Source: an uncultured Oscillospiraceae bacterium (GTDB taxonomy: Bacteria; Bacillota; Clostridia; Oscillospirales; Oscillospiraceae). Taken from it: 38,215 nt of DNA. Shown piece by piece: positions 7,842-17,830 of the stretch. Position numbers and translations under genes: made by a program. The stretch covers positions 1 to 38,215 of the forward strand of contig CAKTEZ010000015.1 of NCBI GenBank assembly GCA_934553255.1, in the 5' to 3' direction. The notes beneath the pieces are model-generated. The model made no database searches. It was given only the letters and a program-made list of their open reading frames with translations, and was not told the origin of the DNA. The stretch's first letter is position 1; each line of letters begins with the position of its first letter.

Positions 7842-7872
7842 AAAGCGTCTGCCGACGGCAGACGCTTTCTCA
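7842..7872. terminator. Bidirectional terminator between convergent genes
   Basis: A perfect 12-bp stem (7842-7853 with 7857-7868) has a 3-nt loop. It is flanked by T-rich tracts on both strands (TTTCTC on plus, TTTTTGC on minus). It serves the plus-strand editing gene and the convergent minus-strand phosphopantetheinyl transferase. Confidence 0.85.
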
Positions 7873-7890
7873 TTTCCCGCACCTTATCCG

Positions 7891-8490
7891 TTATGTGATG
7901 TCGCCCAGCGTGAAGCGGTGGACCTTAGCGAGCGGATCGTTCGAATGCGTGCAGACGCAGGCGACATAGCCTGGGAAAGTGTCCACGTACTCGAAACGCT
8001 CGCCGAACATCGTGGGCGACGCCTCCCGCCGCATGGCGGCAAGGCCAACACCGCCCCACTTGCCGCGGCTCTCGCGCCGCGTCCAGCTTTCAAAAAACTC
8101 GCGCTGCGTCGCCGCGCCCGCCAGCCGCTGCATGGTCCGCTCGCTCACGGGGCGGATGCGTTCGATGTCCACACCGATGGGCTGGTCGTGAATGCCCACG
8201 AGTACCGCGCCGCGCGTGTGGCTGATGTTGAACTGCACCTCGGGATGGGCGGCAAACTCCGGCTTGCCGTACTTATTGTACGCCAGCTCCGGCAGCTCGC
8301 GCCAGCCGTAGAGCGCGTTCAGCCCCAGCTGCAGCGCCGCGTAGGCGCAGATCGGTTCCTGTCCGAGGACCGGATCACGGAGGTTGGCGAGCCGCACCCG
8401 CCGCTCCGTCGGGACGAGCTGCAGCAGCCGCGCAGTCTCCTCCTCGGTAAAGGGGCGTTCGAGCCGAATGGCAATGAGCTGTATGTCCAC
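7891..8490 (-). CDS. 4'-phosphopantetheinyl transferase (Sfp superfamily)
   Basis: These enzymes move the phosphopantetheine arm from CoA to a serine of a carrier protein. The 199-residue protein shows the expected order: YNKYGKPEF, the NISHTRGAVLVGI stretch, the metal-binding GVDIERIRP, and then FESWTRRESRGKWGG. In the last, the usual W-(S/T)-x-K-E-(A/S) lysine is arginine. I start at GTG 8490: a near-perfect promoter lies just upstream, and a G-rich ribosome-binding site precedes it by about 8 bases. The longer in-frame ATG at 8607 would lie upstream of that promoter. No carrier protein, polyketide or peptide synthetase gene is nearby, so its partner is encoded elsewhere, perhaps the acyl carrier protein. 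Confidence 0.8.
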   Translation of the reverse strand: MDIQLIAIRLERPFTEEETARLLQLVPTERRVRLANLRDPVLGQEPICAYAALQLGLNALYGWRELPELAYNKYGKPEFAAHPEVQFNISHTRGAVLVGIHDQPIGVDIERIRPVSERTMQRLAGAATQREFFESWTRRESRGKWGGVGLAAMRREASPTMFGERFEYVDTFPGYVACVCTHSNDPLAKVHRFTLGDIT

Positions 8491-8523
8491 TTCCGCGCCC
8501 CCTTTTTTCCCTCTTCTTTTGTC

Positions 8524-8552
8524 AGTATAGCGTATTCCCCGCCCCCTGTCAA
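8524..8552 (-). promoter_or_regulatory. Near-consensus sigma-A promoter for the phosphopantetheinyl transferase
   Basis: On the minus strand TTGACA (8552-8547), 17 bp, TATACT (8529-8524). Transcription should start near 8517, only about 27 bases before the GTG at 8490. This fixes the short start of the gene. Confidence 0.85.
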
Positions 8553-8682
8553 ACCGCGGCATGGACAAACGGCGCTTTTTTGCCGTCCAAACAATTTTTT
8601 TCGTCAAAAAAAAAGGGAAATGCCAAACGGCGGCGTATACATAGAGCGTAGAAAATCACCAACGCGGGAAAGGAGGCGGGTC

Positions 8683-10462
8683 ATGGCGTTCCCACAGAGC
8701 TTTCTGGACGAGCTGATCGCGCGCAGCGACATCGTCGACGTGGTGAGCGGCTATGTGGCGCTCACCAAAAAGGGCGCGAACTACTTCGGTCTCTGCCCCT
8801 TTCACAACGAAAAGACCGGCTCGTTCTCCGTCTCGCCGGACAAGCAGATCTATCATTGCTTCGGCTGCAAAAAGGGCGGCGGCGTCATCAACTTCATTAT
8901 GGAGGAGGAGAACCTCTCCTTCCCCGACGCGGTCCGCTTTCTCGCCAAGCGCGCGAATATGCCCGTCCCTGAGGAGGAACAGGGTGAGGGCAGCCGCCTG
9001 CGCGCGCGACTTCTGGAACTCAACCGCGACGCGGCGCGCTTCTACTACGATCTGCTCCACGACAAGCGCGGCGAGGCCTGCGCGGAATACCTGAACCAGA
9101 GAAAGATCACGCGGAAGACCGCCGTAAACTTCGGTCTCGGCGCAAGCGCCGACGAGTGGGACGGTCTGCTCACCGCCATGACGCGCAAGGGCTACACGAA
9201 GGCCGAGCTGCTCGCCGCGGGTCTTGTGGTACAGGGCAAGGGCGGCAGCGTGTACGACAAATTCCGCAAGCGGCTCATCTTCCCCGTCATCGATGTGCGG
9301 GGCGACGTGGTCGGCTTCGGCGGGCGCATCGTGGATAAAAACGACCCGGGCGCAAAGTACATGAACACACCGGAGACCATCGTTTACAGCAAGCGCCGCG
9401 TACTCTACGGGCTGAATCTCGCCAAAAAGAGCAAGCGGGAGGGCATACTGCTCGTCGAAGGCAATATCGACGTGGTGATGCTCCATCAGGCGGGCTTCGA
9501 CAATGCCTGCGCCTCGATGGGTACGGCGCTCACGACGGAGCAGATCCGGCTCCTCTCGCGCTACACGAAGGAGCTTGTCCTCTGCTACGACAACGACAAC
9601 GCGGGCCGCATCGCCACGCAGAAGGCGCTGGAGCTGCTCAACGACACGGACTTTTCCGTGCGCGTCTTAGAGCTTCCCAACCGCGTGGTGGACGGGCAGC
9701 CGACCAAGCAGGACGCGGACGATTTCATCAAAAATCAGGGTGCGGATGCCTTTGAGCGCCTGCTTTCCGACAGCGAAACGGGCATCGACTTCCGCATGGC
9801 GCGGCTCGCCGCGGGCTATGACCTCAAAAGCGATCAGGGCCGCATCGACTACGCCGCCGCCGCGGCGCTCATTCTCGCGGAGCTGCCGAACGCGGTGGAG
9901 CAGGAGATCTACACCACCCGCGCCGCTCAGGCGGCGGGCATCTCGCCGGACGCCCTGAAGCTGGAGGTCCAGCGCGCCATCAAAAGGCGCGGCTACCGGC
10001 AGCGGCGCGAGCAGGAAAAGCGCGACCTCAACGTGGCCGCGCAGGTCCAGCCGAGAGAGCGCGCCATCCGCTACGACAATCTCCGCTCCGCCATGGCGGA
10101 GGAGGGTGTGCTGCGGCTGCTGTGTACGGACGACAGCGTATTCGGCGTTTCGCCGCCGCTGCGGGAAGAGGAATTTTCCTCGCCGCTACTCGGCAGGCTT
10201 TTCACGCGGCTGTGGCAGCAGCGGCAGGAGACGGGCCGCATCTCTCTCCCCCTCCTTGCCGAGAGCTTCGCGCCGGAGGAGGTCAGCCACCTCGCCAATC
10301 TCGTGCAGAAGCCGGAGTCGCTGAAAAACGCGCCGCAGGCGCTGCGCGATTATGTCCGCGTCATTCAGGAAGAATACCAAAAGCGCAGCGGCACAGGGTC
10401 TGACCCTCTCGCCGCCGCCACCGAAAAATACAAAGCCCAACTGGGTCACGGAGGAAAGCAAC

Positions 10463-10470
<8 letters not shown>
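8683..10470 (+). CDS. dnaG: DNA primase
   Basis: DnaG makes the RNA primers for replication and works with the replicative helicase. The 595-residue protein has the N-terminal zinc site C38-x2-H41 and C59-x2-C62. The RNA polymerase core follows ([14 protein letters not shown] region, [19 protein letters not shown]), then the Toprim acids E259 in LLVEGNID and D303/D305 in [10 protein letters not shown]-terminal helicase-binding region closes the protein. The ATG at 8683 has AAAGGAGG 6 bases upstream; the frame stays open far upstream but that part is a shadow of the opposite gene. It overlaps rpoD by 8 bp. I see no clear -35/-10 pair directly upstream. Confidence 0.96.
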
Positions 10471-11848
<1,378 letters not shown>

Positions 11849-11897
11849 GGCCACAGAAAACTATAAATTATACTTTTGTTATTGCAAGGTGTGAAGT

Positions 11898-12671
11898 ATG
11901 CCCACTATTTTCAAATGTGAAGAAATGCACAAAAAAGAGCAGGTAGATAAATACAGGAACTCTATAATTTTGGGCGACTCACTCGATGTTATGCGGCGAT
12001 TCCCCGCAGGCTCCATCGACCTTATTGTCACATCACCACCGTACAACTTAAAAAATTCTTCTGGGAATGGCATGAAAGACGGACGGGGCGGCAAATGGAA
12101 AAACGCTTCACTTATCAACGGTTACCAGGAGCATACCGATGATATGCCCTACGACAAATACTGTGAATGGCAACGAAAATGTTTGTGGCAAATGCTTCGC
12201 CTTATCCCTGAGAATGGCGCCATTTTTTATAATCACAAGTGGAGGGTTCAACGAGGTCTATTGCAGGATCGCTCCGAAATTGTCAAGGGCTTTCCCATTC
12301 GGCAGATCATTATCTGGAAAAGAAAAGGCGGAATAAACTTTAACCCAGGCTACTTTCTGCCAACTTACGAGGTCATCTATGTCATTGCAAAGCCCGATTT
12401 TAGGTTAACACAAGGCGCGAACAAATATGGTGATGTATGGGAGATCATGCAGGAGATGAACAACCCGCACCCTGCGCCTTTCCCGACGGAATTGATAGAC
12501 AGGATCGTATCCTCAACAAATGCCAAATTGGTCTTGGATCCCTTCGCCGGTTCAGGCACAACTGGCGTTTCCGCGGTAAATAACGGTCGTGATTATATAC
12601 TGATAGACAACAGCGAAAAATACTGTGAGTTGGCAAAAACAAGGTTAGAAGGAGGCAAGTGGAATGAATAA
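11898..12671 (+). CDS. Type II DNA methyltransferase (beta-class amino-methyltransferase)
   Basis: This modification enzyme transfers a methyl group from SAM to an exocyclic base amino group, protecting the host site. In the 257-residue protein the catalytic motif IV TSPPYN (S46-P-P-Y49) comes first and the SAM-binding motif I DPFAGSGTTG (from D214) is near the C-terminus, an order that defines the beta class. SPPY occurs in both N6-adenine and N4-cytosine enzymes, so the base is not settled; the recognition sequence is unknown. The ATG at 11898 follows a weak AAGGTG. Its base composition is clearly AT-richer than rpoD. It overlaps the next gene by 8 bp. Confidence 0.9.
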   Translation: MPTIFKCEEMHKKEQVDKYRNSIILGDSLDVMRRFPAGSIDLIVTSPPYNLKNSSGNGMKDGRGGKWKNASLINGYQEHTDDMPYDKYCEWQRKCLWQMLRLIPENGAIFYNHKWRVQRGLLQDRSEIVKGFPIRQIIIWKRKGGINFNPGYFLPTYEVIYVIAKPDFRLTQGANKYGDVWEIMQEMNNPHPAPFPTELIDRIVSSTNAKLVLDPFAGSGTTGVSAVNNGRDYILIDNSEKYCELAKTRLEGGKWNE

Positions 12672-13749
12672 CAGCCCTCAAATGGTCAACGATGTCGTCC
12701 ACAACAGTCCTTGGCGAAATGCTTACTGGTTTGCCCGCATGCTTCTGAACACCGACCAATACGGCGCTGTTGGCAAAAAGGAGGATTTTATATCTGCACT
12801 CGCCGGCAAGCTTGAGGTTATACTTGATTGCAGCACATTATCAAATGATGAAAAGCTTGCTGTCTGTCATGATACATTGATAAAGGATATTACAAATTCC
12901 GCACGAACCGGCACAAAGGCTGCCATTGCCGCAGAGGACCTTGCCATAGCCTTGGATAGTGAAATCAAGGGTCTTGACGACATAATCGTTTTTATAATAA
13001 CGGTCAGATATATCATTCTGCCTACCAATACAGCACTCCGTCATGTTCCGAACGATGATACTATCTTTTGCAGGGAAACCGCACAAAGCATACTCGACAC
13101 ACTTGGTAAAACGCAGGTAGGAAAGGCAATCAGCGTTTGGGACACTCTCGGTGTTCGCGGTTGTCTTGATGTCGAACGAGCCGAAATTCTGCATGAATTT
13201 ACAAAGCTACGCCATAATTTAGACGCCTTATCCATTAAACGCTCCGAGGTGGAGGACAATGCAATCTTAACCGCCTTTGTTCAGGAGTTTGAAAGGCGAG
13301 CGGGGCAAAAAAGGAAAAGCCGTGCAGGAAACAGCCTTGAGGATGTCGCAACATTTTTATTTAACTATTATAAGTTTGATTCCCACCCAAAGCCGGACCA
13401 CTTTCAAACCGACATTGAGGTCGATAAATGGTTCAAATGTACCGATGGGTGGAGCATTGGCATTAGCTGCAAACGAACATTAAGAGAACGCTGGAAGCAG
13501 GTTTCCTCCGCCGACTCAAATGCTTTGTCACGGTATAAGATTAAGCAGATTTGGCATCTGATCACCTACGATAGAGATTTGAGCGATGACAAGCTCACGA
13601 TGTTAGGACAGCAGCGGCAAATTTTCTATTTATCGGATACAAGTGAACGGTACAGAACCGCTTCGCAGCATGTAGGGATGAGGGATTATGTTCGCCCATT
13701 GAGTCAACTGATCGATGACATTGCAAGGGAACAAGGAAAAAGGGCGTGA
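12664..13749 (+). CDS. Putative type II restriction endonuclease
   Basis: I do not recognise the family by name. The restriction assignment rests on the 8-bp overlap with the methyltransferase and on a C-terminal segment (about 224-285) that resembles a nuclease core. Candidate catalytic residues are E226 in SLEDVATF, D250/D254 in TDIEVDKW and K270 in ISCKRTLRERWKQ. The canonical (D/E)-x-K is not obvious, since the residue two before the lysine is serine. The N-terminal two-thirds look helical. The 361-residue protein starts at an ATG with AGAAGGAGG 8 bases upstream. Its last codons (REQGKRA) are encoded inside the arm of the following terminator. Base use is AT-rich like its partner. Another nuclease fold is possible. 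Confidence 0.7.
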   Translation: MNNSPQMVNDVVHNSPWRNAYWFARMLLNTDQYGAVGKKEDFISALAGKLEVILDCSTLSNDEKLAVCHDTLIKDITNSARTGTKAAIAAEDLAIALDSEIKGLDDIIVFIITVRYIILPTNTALRHVPNDDTIFCRETAQSILDTLGKTQVGKAISVWDTLGVRGCLDVERAEILHEFTKLRHNLDALSIKRSEVEDNAILTAFVQEFERRAGQKRKSRAGNSLEDVATFLFNYYKFDSHPKPDHFQTDIEVDKWFKCTDGWSIGISCKRTLRERWKQVSSADSNALSRYKIKQIWHLITYDRDLSDDKLTMLGQQRQIFYLSDTSERYRTASQHVGMRDYVRPLSQLIDDIAREQGKRA

Positions 13750-13778
13750 GATTTTCTCACGCCCTTTTTCCTTGTTCC
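13728..13778. terminator. Very long terminator hairpin overlapping the endonuclease stop
   Basis: A perfect 24-bp stem (13728-13751 with 13755-13778) closes on a ttt loop and contains an internal A/T block that provides the U-tract on either strand. The stop codon of the endonuclease (13747-13749) is inside the 5' arm. It also lies between convergent genes and may stop both. It is the first strong terminator after rpoD. Confidence 0.85.
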
Positions 13779-13828
13779 TCTCGTGCCTTAAAATGTGTGC
13801 CGTGCGGCACGGGGGCTTTCATCAATGC

Positions 13829-15124
13829 TTACAGGAATTTGTCCAACTCGCGCTCGACCTCCGGCATCTTCTTCGGCGCGGGGCGTTCTACGCGGTAGCC
13901 CTCCCTGACGACCATGGAAAGCGTCCGCAGCGCCGTGAGGTCCGAAAGCGGATTTCCGGCACAGACGATGAGGTCCGCCGCCTTCCCCGCCTCGATGGAG
14001 CCGGTCACGGCGTCGATCCCCGCAAGCTGCGCGTTTCGCAGCGTCGCGGTATGCAGCGCGAACGCGGGCGTCACGCCGCAGTATTTCACAAAGTAGCACA
14101 GCTCGCGCCACATATCGTAATGCGTGACATAGGGGCAGCCGGTGTCCGTGCCGAGACCGACGGGAACGCCGCTCGCCAGATTTTCCCGCGTCATGGCGAC
14201 GATGCCGTCGAAGACAATCCTGCCGTTCTCCTGCTGCTCGTAGGTCGCGTAGGAAATGCTGCGGTCAAAGAGCGCATAAGGCAGCGCGGGCGAGAGCGTT
14301 GCGACCTGAAACGCGCCTTTTTCCTTGAACAGCGCAATGATCTCCGCGTCCGGCTGCGCACCGTGTTCGATGGAATCCACGCCGTTTTCCAACGCCACGC
14401 GCACGCCCTCGGGACTTTCCACATGGGCGGCGACCTTCATGCCCAGCGCGTGCGCCCGATCGCAGGCAGCCCTCACCAGCGCGGGCTGCATCCGCAGCAC
14501 GCCCGGCTCGCCGACGACCTCCGCGTCCAGTACGCCGCCGGTGATCATCAGCTTGATCAGATCCGGCTTCTCCGCCGCGATCTTTTCCACATAGGCCGCA
14601 GCCTCCTCCGGTGTTTTCGCCTCGTAGGCGAGCGACCCCGCCATGTGTCCGTTCGGCACAGAGACCGCCATGTTGGACGCTACAACGCGCGGGCTGAGGA
14701 TCCTGCCCTGCGCGGCAAGGTCGCGGATGGTCGTGTCAAAATCCGCCACGCCGCCGACCGTGCGGATGGTCGTCACGCCGCCGAGCAGTTCGGCCTTCGC
14801 ATAGCTCTCGCACAGCTTCACACCGATGCGCCGCGTGAGCGCCGTGGAGGTGATGAGCCTGACGAGCTTCTTTGGGTCGCTTGGCTTTTTCTTCGGCTTG
14901 CCGGAGGCGGGCAGATGGACATGCAGGTTGATAAGCCCCGGCAGAACATACTGTCCCCCAAGGTCCACAACCTCATAGCCCGCTCTCCGCTCCGCCGCGT
15001 CGGCGACGGCGGCAATGCGTCCGCCTTCGATGTATAGGTCTCTGCCCAGCTGCGGCGTCATATCGCGCGTACCGTCGAGCAGAATGCCGTTCGTGAGGAC
15101 ATAGTTCGTTTCATTCCGGAACAT
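13829..15124 (-). CDS. Metal-dependent amidohydrolase family protein
   Basis: The 431-residue protein belongs to the amidohydrolase superfamily, close to imidazolonepropionase/prolidase-like members. Metal ligands expected of the fold can be seen in order: HxH in LINLHVHL, a lysine in DLIKLMITGG (possible carbamate), His in VAAHVESPE and SIEHGAQ, and Asp in GLGTDTGCP. The small beta-sandwich wraps both ends (DLYIEGGRIAAV; GKAADLIVCAGNPL). No signal peptide is present; the substrate is unknown. The ATG at 15124 has AAAGGTGG upstream; an ATG at 15184 overlaps the promoter and is rejected. It is a single-gene unit. A short GC palindrome at 13797-13810 and the 13728-13778 hairpin lie past its stop. 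Confidence 0.85.
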   Translation of the reverse strand: MFRNETNYVLTNGILLDGTRDMTPQLGRDLYIEGGRIAAVADAAERRAGYEVVDLGGQYVLPGLINLHVHLPASGKPKKKPSDPKKLVRLITSTALTRRIGVKLCESYAKAELLGGVTTIRTVGGVADFDTTIRDLAAQGRILSPRVVASNMAVSVPNGHMAGSLAYEAKTPEEAAAYVEKIAAEKPDLIKLMITGGVLDAEVVGEPGVLRMQPALVRAACDRAHALGMKVAAHVESPEGVRVALENGVDSIEHGAQPDAEIIALFKEKGAFQVATLSPALPYALFDRSISYATYEQQENGRIVFDGIVAMTRENLASGVPVGLGTDTGCPYVTHYDMWRELCYFVKYCGVTPAFALHTATLRNAQLAGIDAVTGSIEAGKAADLIVCAGNPLSDLTALRTLSMVVREGYRVERPAPKKMPEVERELDKFL

Positions 15125-15155
15125 ACCGTTCTCCCACCTTTCCCAGATTTGCTTT

Positions 15156-15184
15156 ATCTTATCATGTCCCGCTTCGTTCGGCAA
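15156..15184 (-). promoter_or_regulatory. Possible sigma-A promoter for the amidohydrolase
   Basis: Minus strand TTGCCG (15184-15179), 17 bp, TAAGAT (15161-15156). The match is moderate, but spacing and position relative to the ATG at 15124 are right. Confidence 0.5.
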
Positions 15185-15260
15185 TCCGCATTTTCAGGTC
15201 AGTTTTTCGTGCGCGTCTGACCTTCCGCCCTTCCGCGCCGTTTTTTTCGTGCAAAAGGGC

Positions 15261-15289
15261 TTGCATCCTCGGTCGAATTGTGGTAGGAT
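15261..15289 (+). promoter_or_regulatory. Sigma-A promoter for the NlpC/P60 gene
   Basis: TTGCAT (15261-15266), 17 bp, TAGGAT (15284-15289). Transcription would start near 15296, at the edge of a palindrome, leaving a leader of about 74 nt. Confidence 0.65.
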
Positions 15290-15296
15290 ACGAATA

Positions 15297-15311
15297 GTTA
15301 CAAATTGTAAC
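15297..15311. promoter_or_regulatory. Palindromic operator candidate at the transcription start
   Basis: The perfect inverted repeat gttaca-aat-tgtaac is centred about 18 bp past the -10 box. A dimeric repressor bound there would block initiation. TACA-N-TGTA palindromes are used by BlaI/MecI/CopY-type repressors, though usually with a different spacer, so the regulator is not identified. Confidence 0.5.
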
Positions 15312-15369
15312 CATTCCATTTTCCGGCGCAGCGCTTCTGCGCCGTTTTGTCTGCCAAAGGAGGTCCCCC

Positions 15370-16500
15370 ATGATGCTGCACCGCACCTTGACCCGTCTGA
15401 CCGTCGGCGTACTTCTGACCGTTTGCCTGACCGTTCCCGCCCTCGCGTTGGAGGGCGTGGTGAATACCGGCGGCAGCGTACTGCGTGTACGCAAGACCAC
15501 AAGCACCTCCTCCGCCATTCTCGACCTGCTGCCCGACGGCAAGCGCATGGAAATTACGGACACCGGCAAGGACGGTTGGTACGGCGTCCGCCTGAGCAGC
15601 GGCGCCACCGGCTATGTCAGCGCAAGCTATGTCAGGCTTGCGGACGCCTCGCCCGCCAAGACCACGCCTGCCGAGACCGAACCGGCGAAGGCCGAGCCTG
15701 CCGTGGAGAAGACGCCCTCCGTCTATGCCCGTGTCACGGCAGACGCCCTCAATGTCCGCTCCGCGCCGAACACCGACGCTGAGGTCGTCGGCGAATTAGC
15801 TTCCGGCAAGGTCGTCCGCGTGCTGGCTGAAGCGGAGGGTTGGTATCAGATCCCCTCCGGCTACATCGACGCGGAATACACCGAGTCCGCCACATTGGAC
15901 GATGCTATTGCGGACGGGCTTTATGTCCGCGTGACCGCCAGCCGCCTGAACATCCGCTCCGGCGCGGGAACGGGTCACGCCAAGGTCGGCTCGCTGACCT
16001 CCGGCCGCCGCGTGAAGGTCCTCGGCATTGAGAACGGCTGGTATCAGATCGAACAGGGCTACATCAGCGGCGACTACGCTGAGGAGGTGGACTACTCCCC
16101 CGCCGCCGCGTCCGGCAGAGGACAGGAGCTGGCGAACATCGCCCTGCAGTATGTCGGCTATGATTATGTTTACGGCGGCGCAAGCCCCAGCGTCGGCTTC
16201 GACTGCTCGGGTCTGATGCAGTACGCCTGCGCCCAACTCGGCTATTCCATCAACCGCACGGCATCGGCGCAGCTGCAAAACGGCGTTTCCGTCGGCTGGG
16301 ACGAGCTTTCCCCCGGCGATCTGGTGTTCTTCAAAAAGCCGGGCAACACGAGCAGTAAGCCTGTCTCCCATGTGGGTATGTACATCGGCGACGGTAAATT
16401 CGTCCACGCCTCGGACTACGGCGTCGGCGTCATCATCAGCAAGCTGAGCGATGCGTATTACACCACCGGCTATGTCGGCGCGCGCCGGATCGCGGTCTGA
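15370..16500 (+). CDS. Secreted NlpC/P60 peptidoglycan endopeptidase with three SH3b domains
   Basis: The protein is exported and probably cleaves peptidoglycan stem peptides (gamma-D-Glu-diamino acid bond). The 376 residues begin with a signal peptide (about 1-26, ending ALA). Three bacterial SH3 domains follow, at about 30-90, 117-172 and 184-238, each with the LNVRSAP/LNIRSGA-type entry strand; they are wall-binding modules. A Pro/Ala/Glu/Thr-rich linker separates the first and second. The NlpC/P60 domain (about 248-376) shows Cys279 in FDCSGLMQY, His334 in VSHVGMYIG and His346 in FVHAS, the expected triad. AAGGAGG lies 6 bases before the ATG at 15370. It is monocistronic between its own promoter and a terminator. 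Confidence 0.93.
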   Translation: MMLHRTLTRLTVGVLLTVCLTVPALALEGVVNTGGSVLRVRKTTSTSSAILDLLPDGKRMEITDTGKDGWYGVRLSSGATGYVSASYVRLADASPAKTTPAETEPAKAEPAVEKTPSVYARVTADALNVRSAPNTDAEVVGELASGKVVRVLAEAEGWYQIPSGYIDAEYTESATLDDAIADGLYVRVTASRLNIRSGAGTGHAKVGSLTSGRRVKVLGIENGWYQIEQGYISGDYAEEVDYSPAAASGRGQELANIALQYVGYDYVYGGASPSVGFDCSGLMQYACAQLGYSINRTASAQLQNGVSVGWDELSPGDLVFFKKPGNTSSKPVSHVGMYIGDGKFVHASDYGVGVIISKLSDAYYTTGYVGARRIAV

Positions 16501-16523
16501 GTCCTATAGGTTGACATAATTTT

Positions 16524-16562
16524 ATGAGGTCTGTCCCCCGCGGGACAGGCCTCATGCTTTTC
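16524..16562. terminator. Terminator between convergent genes
   Basis: A 14-bp stem with one G-T pair (16524-16537 with 16542-16555), a 4-nt loop and a following TTTT lies 24 bp past the endopeptidase stop. It stands between convergent genes and may act on both strands. Confidence 0.8.
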
Positions 16563-16577
16563 GCCGTTATGCTCCGC

Positions 16578-17651
16578 TCAGACCATGTACCCGCTGAGGC
16601 GTTCGGTCTCGGCTTCCCACATCGCCTGCACCCGCGTAAAGTCCACACAAGGGTGGTAGAGCGCTTCCAGCGCGTCATGCCCCGCCTTGGCGCGCGCGAG
16701 CGCACCGACCGCCTCCTCCTCTAACGCGCGGCGGACGCGGCGGATAAAGCGCAGATGCGCGCGCTGCGCGCGGGTCAGCCCCTCCTCCGCCATCGCGTCG
16801 ATGCGGATGCGGCGGTAGGGCTTCCCGCGGTAGGGCCGGTCCTCGTTGGTCGTGAGGAACGCAAGACCGAGCGAGGGAAGCAGCAGATGCTGCGGCTCGG
16901 CGGGACGCAGCGGATCGCGGCACACGATGGCGTCCTGTCCCGCGGCTCTCGCCGCCCGCTCGAGCGTCCGAAGCATCGGCACGGCAAGGCCGCAGCTGTC
17001 ACACAGCTCGTAAACACGCGGGCAGAGCGCGTCCGCCGTATCAAAGCGGCAGAGCGTCCCCTGACAAGTCACCCCGCCGAGAAAGGCGTTCACCGCGCGT
17101 CCCTCGCGCCCGCTCCTTCCCTTCCATTCCCGCGCGGCGATCCCCGCCGCACGGCGCAGCAGCTTCGCTTCATTCAGCCCCGCGCGGGCAAGCGCGCGGC
17201 GCTCCTCGTCCACGCCGCCCAGCGCGCGCAGAACATGGTACGCCTCCCCGTAGGCCGCGCGGTAGCGCTCCGTCTGCGCGGCAAGCTCGGCGCGCAGCGC
17301 CTTGGTCCGCGCGACATCGTAGCACGGCGACAGGTCAACATAACGCTCCCGCGCCCCCATGCAGCGCGGCTCTAACACATGGGGCGCCGTTCCGTCCGCC
17401 ACCGCCGTGCGGAGTGCGGGAAAGATCACGCCGTCGAGAGAATCCGGATCGCCGGAGCAATGAATGTACACGGTCTCCTGCCCGCGCTGCTCCATCGCCG
17501 CAGCCACGCGGCGCATAAAGGTGGACTTCCCGCAGCCGGGACCGCCCTTGAGGATCAGCAGGTCATCCAACTCCGCGTCAAGGAGCTGATCGTACAGGTT
17601 GGCAAAACCGTCCGCGCTGTTCGCGCCGAGGAAAAAATGCGTATGTCTCAT
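16578..17651 (-). CDS. P-loop ATPase-like protein of the PRK06851 type
   Basis: The 357-residue protein resembles a Firmicutes family of unknown function (PRK06851 type) built from P-loop NTPase modules. The N-terminal Walker A is clear in LKGGPGCGKSTFMRRV (about 36-51) after a conserved HTHFFLGANSADGF opening. A second half (LRTLERAARAAGQDA, LLPSLGLAFLTTN) looks like the second, more degenerate module. Many arginine-rich helices follow. No membrane segment is seen. The ATG at 17651 has TTGGAGG 7 bases ahead and is preferred over 17672. Its function is not established; I do not assign one. It appears to be a single-gene unit. Confidence 0.75.
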   Translation of the reverse strand: MRHTHFFLGANSADGFANLYDQLLDAELDDLLILKGGPGCGKSTFMRRVAAAMEQRGQETVYIHCSGDPDSLDGVIFPALRTAVADGTAPHVLEPRCMGARERYVDLSPCYDVARTKALRAELAAQTERYRAAYGEAYHVLRALGGVDEERRALARAGLNEAKLLRRAAGIAAREWKGRSGREGRAVNAFLGGVTCQGTLCRFDTADALCPRVYELCDSCGLAVPMLRTLERAARAAGQDAIVCRDPLRPAEPQHLLLPSLGLAFLTTNEDRPYRGKPYRRIRIDAMAEEGLTRAQRAHLRFIRRVRRALEEEAVGALARAKAGHDALEALYHPCVDFTRVQAMWEAETERLSGYMV

Positions 17652-17730
17652 GGAAAAGCCTCCAAAGGTCATAGTTTCTACCTCAACCTATGCGCGGCGG
17701 CCCGTCCATGTTAGTCTTTTCCTGAAAGAG

Positions 17731-17765
17731 CACCGGCTGCCGATGATGCTCATCGGCAGCCGGTG
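17731..17765 (-). terminator. Terminator after the gamma-glutamyltransferase gene
   Basis: A perfect 16-bp stem (17731-17746 with 17750-17765) and 3-nt loop are followed on the minus strand by CTCTTTC. It lies about 65 bp past the stop of the minus-strand gene. Confidence 0.75.
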
Positions 17766-17830
17766 TTTCTGTTGCAATTCTTAAATTCCCTTCTTGGGCC
17801 TCCGTGTTCTTCCGCCGGAAACGCGGAGCC

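Noticed and set aside
7918..8682. N-terminal extension of DnaG by 255 residues
   Set aside because: The upstream frame is antisense to the phosphopantetheinyl transferase; AAAGGAGG and the conserved primase N-terminus fix the start at 8683.
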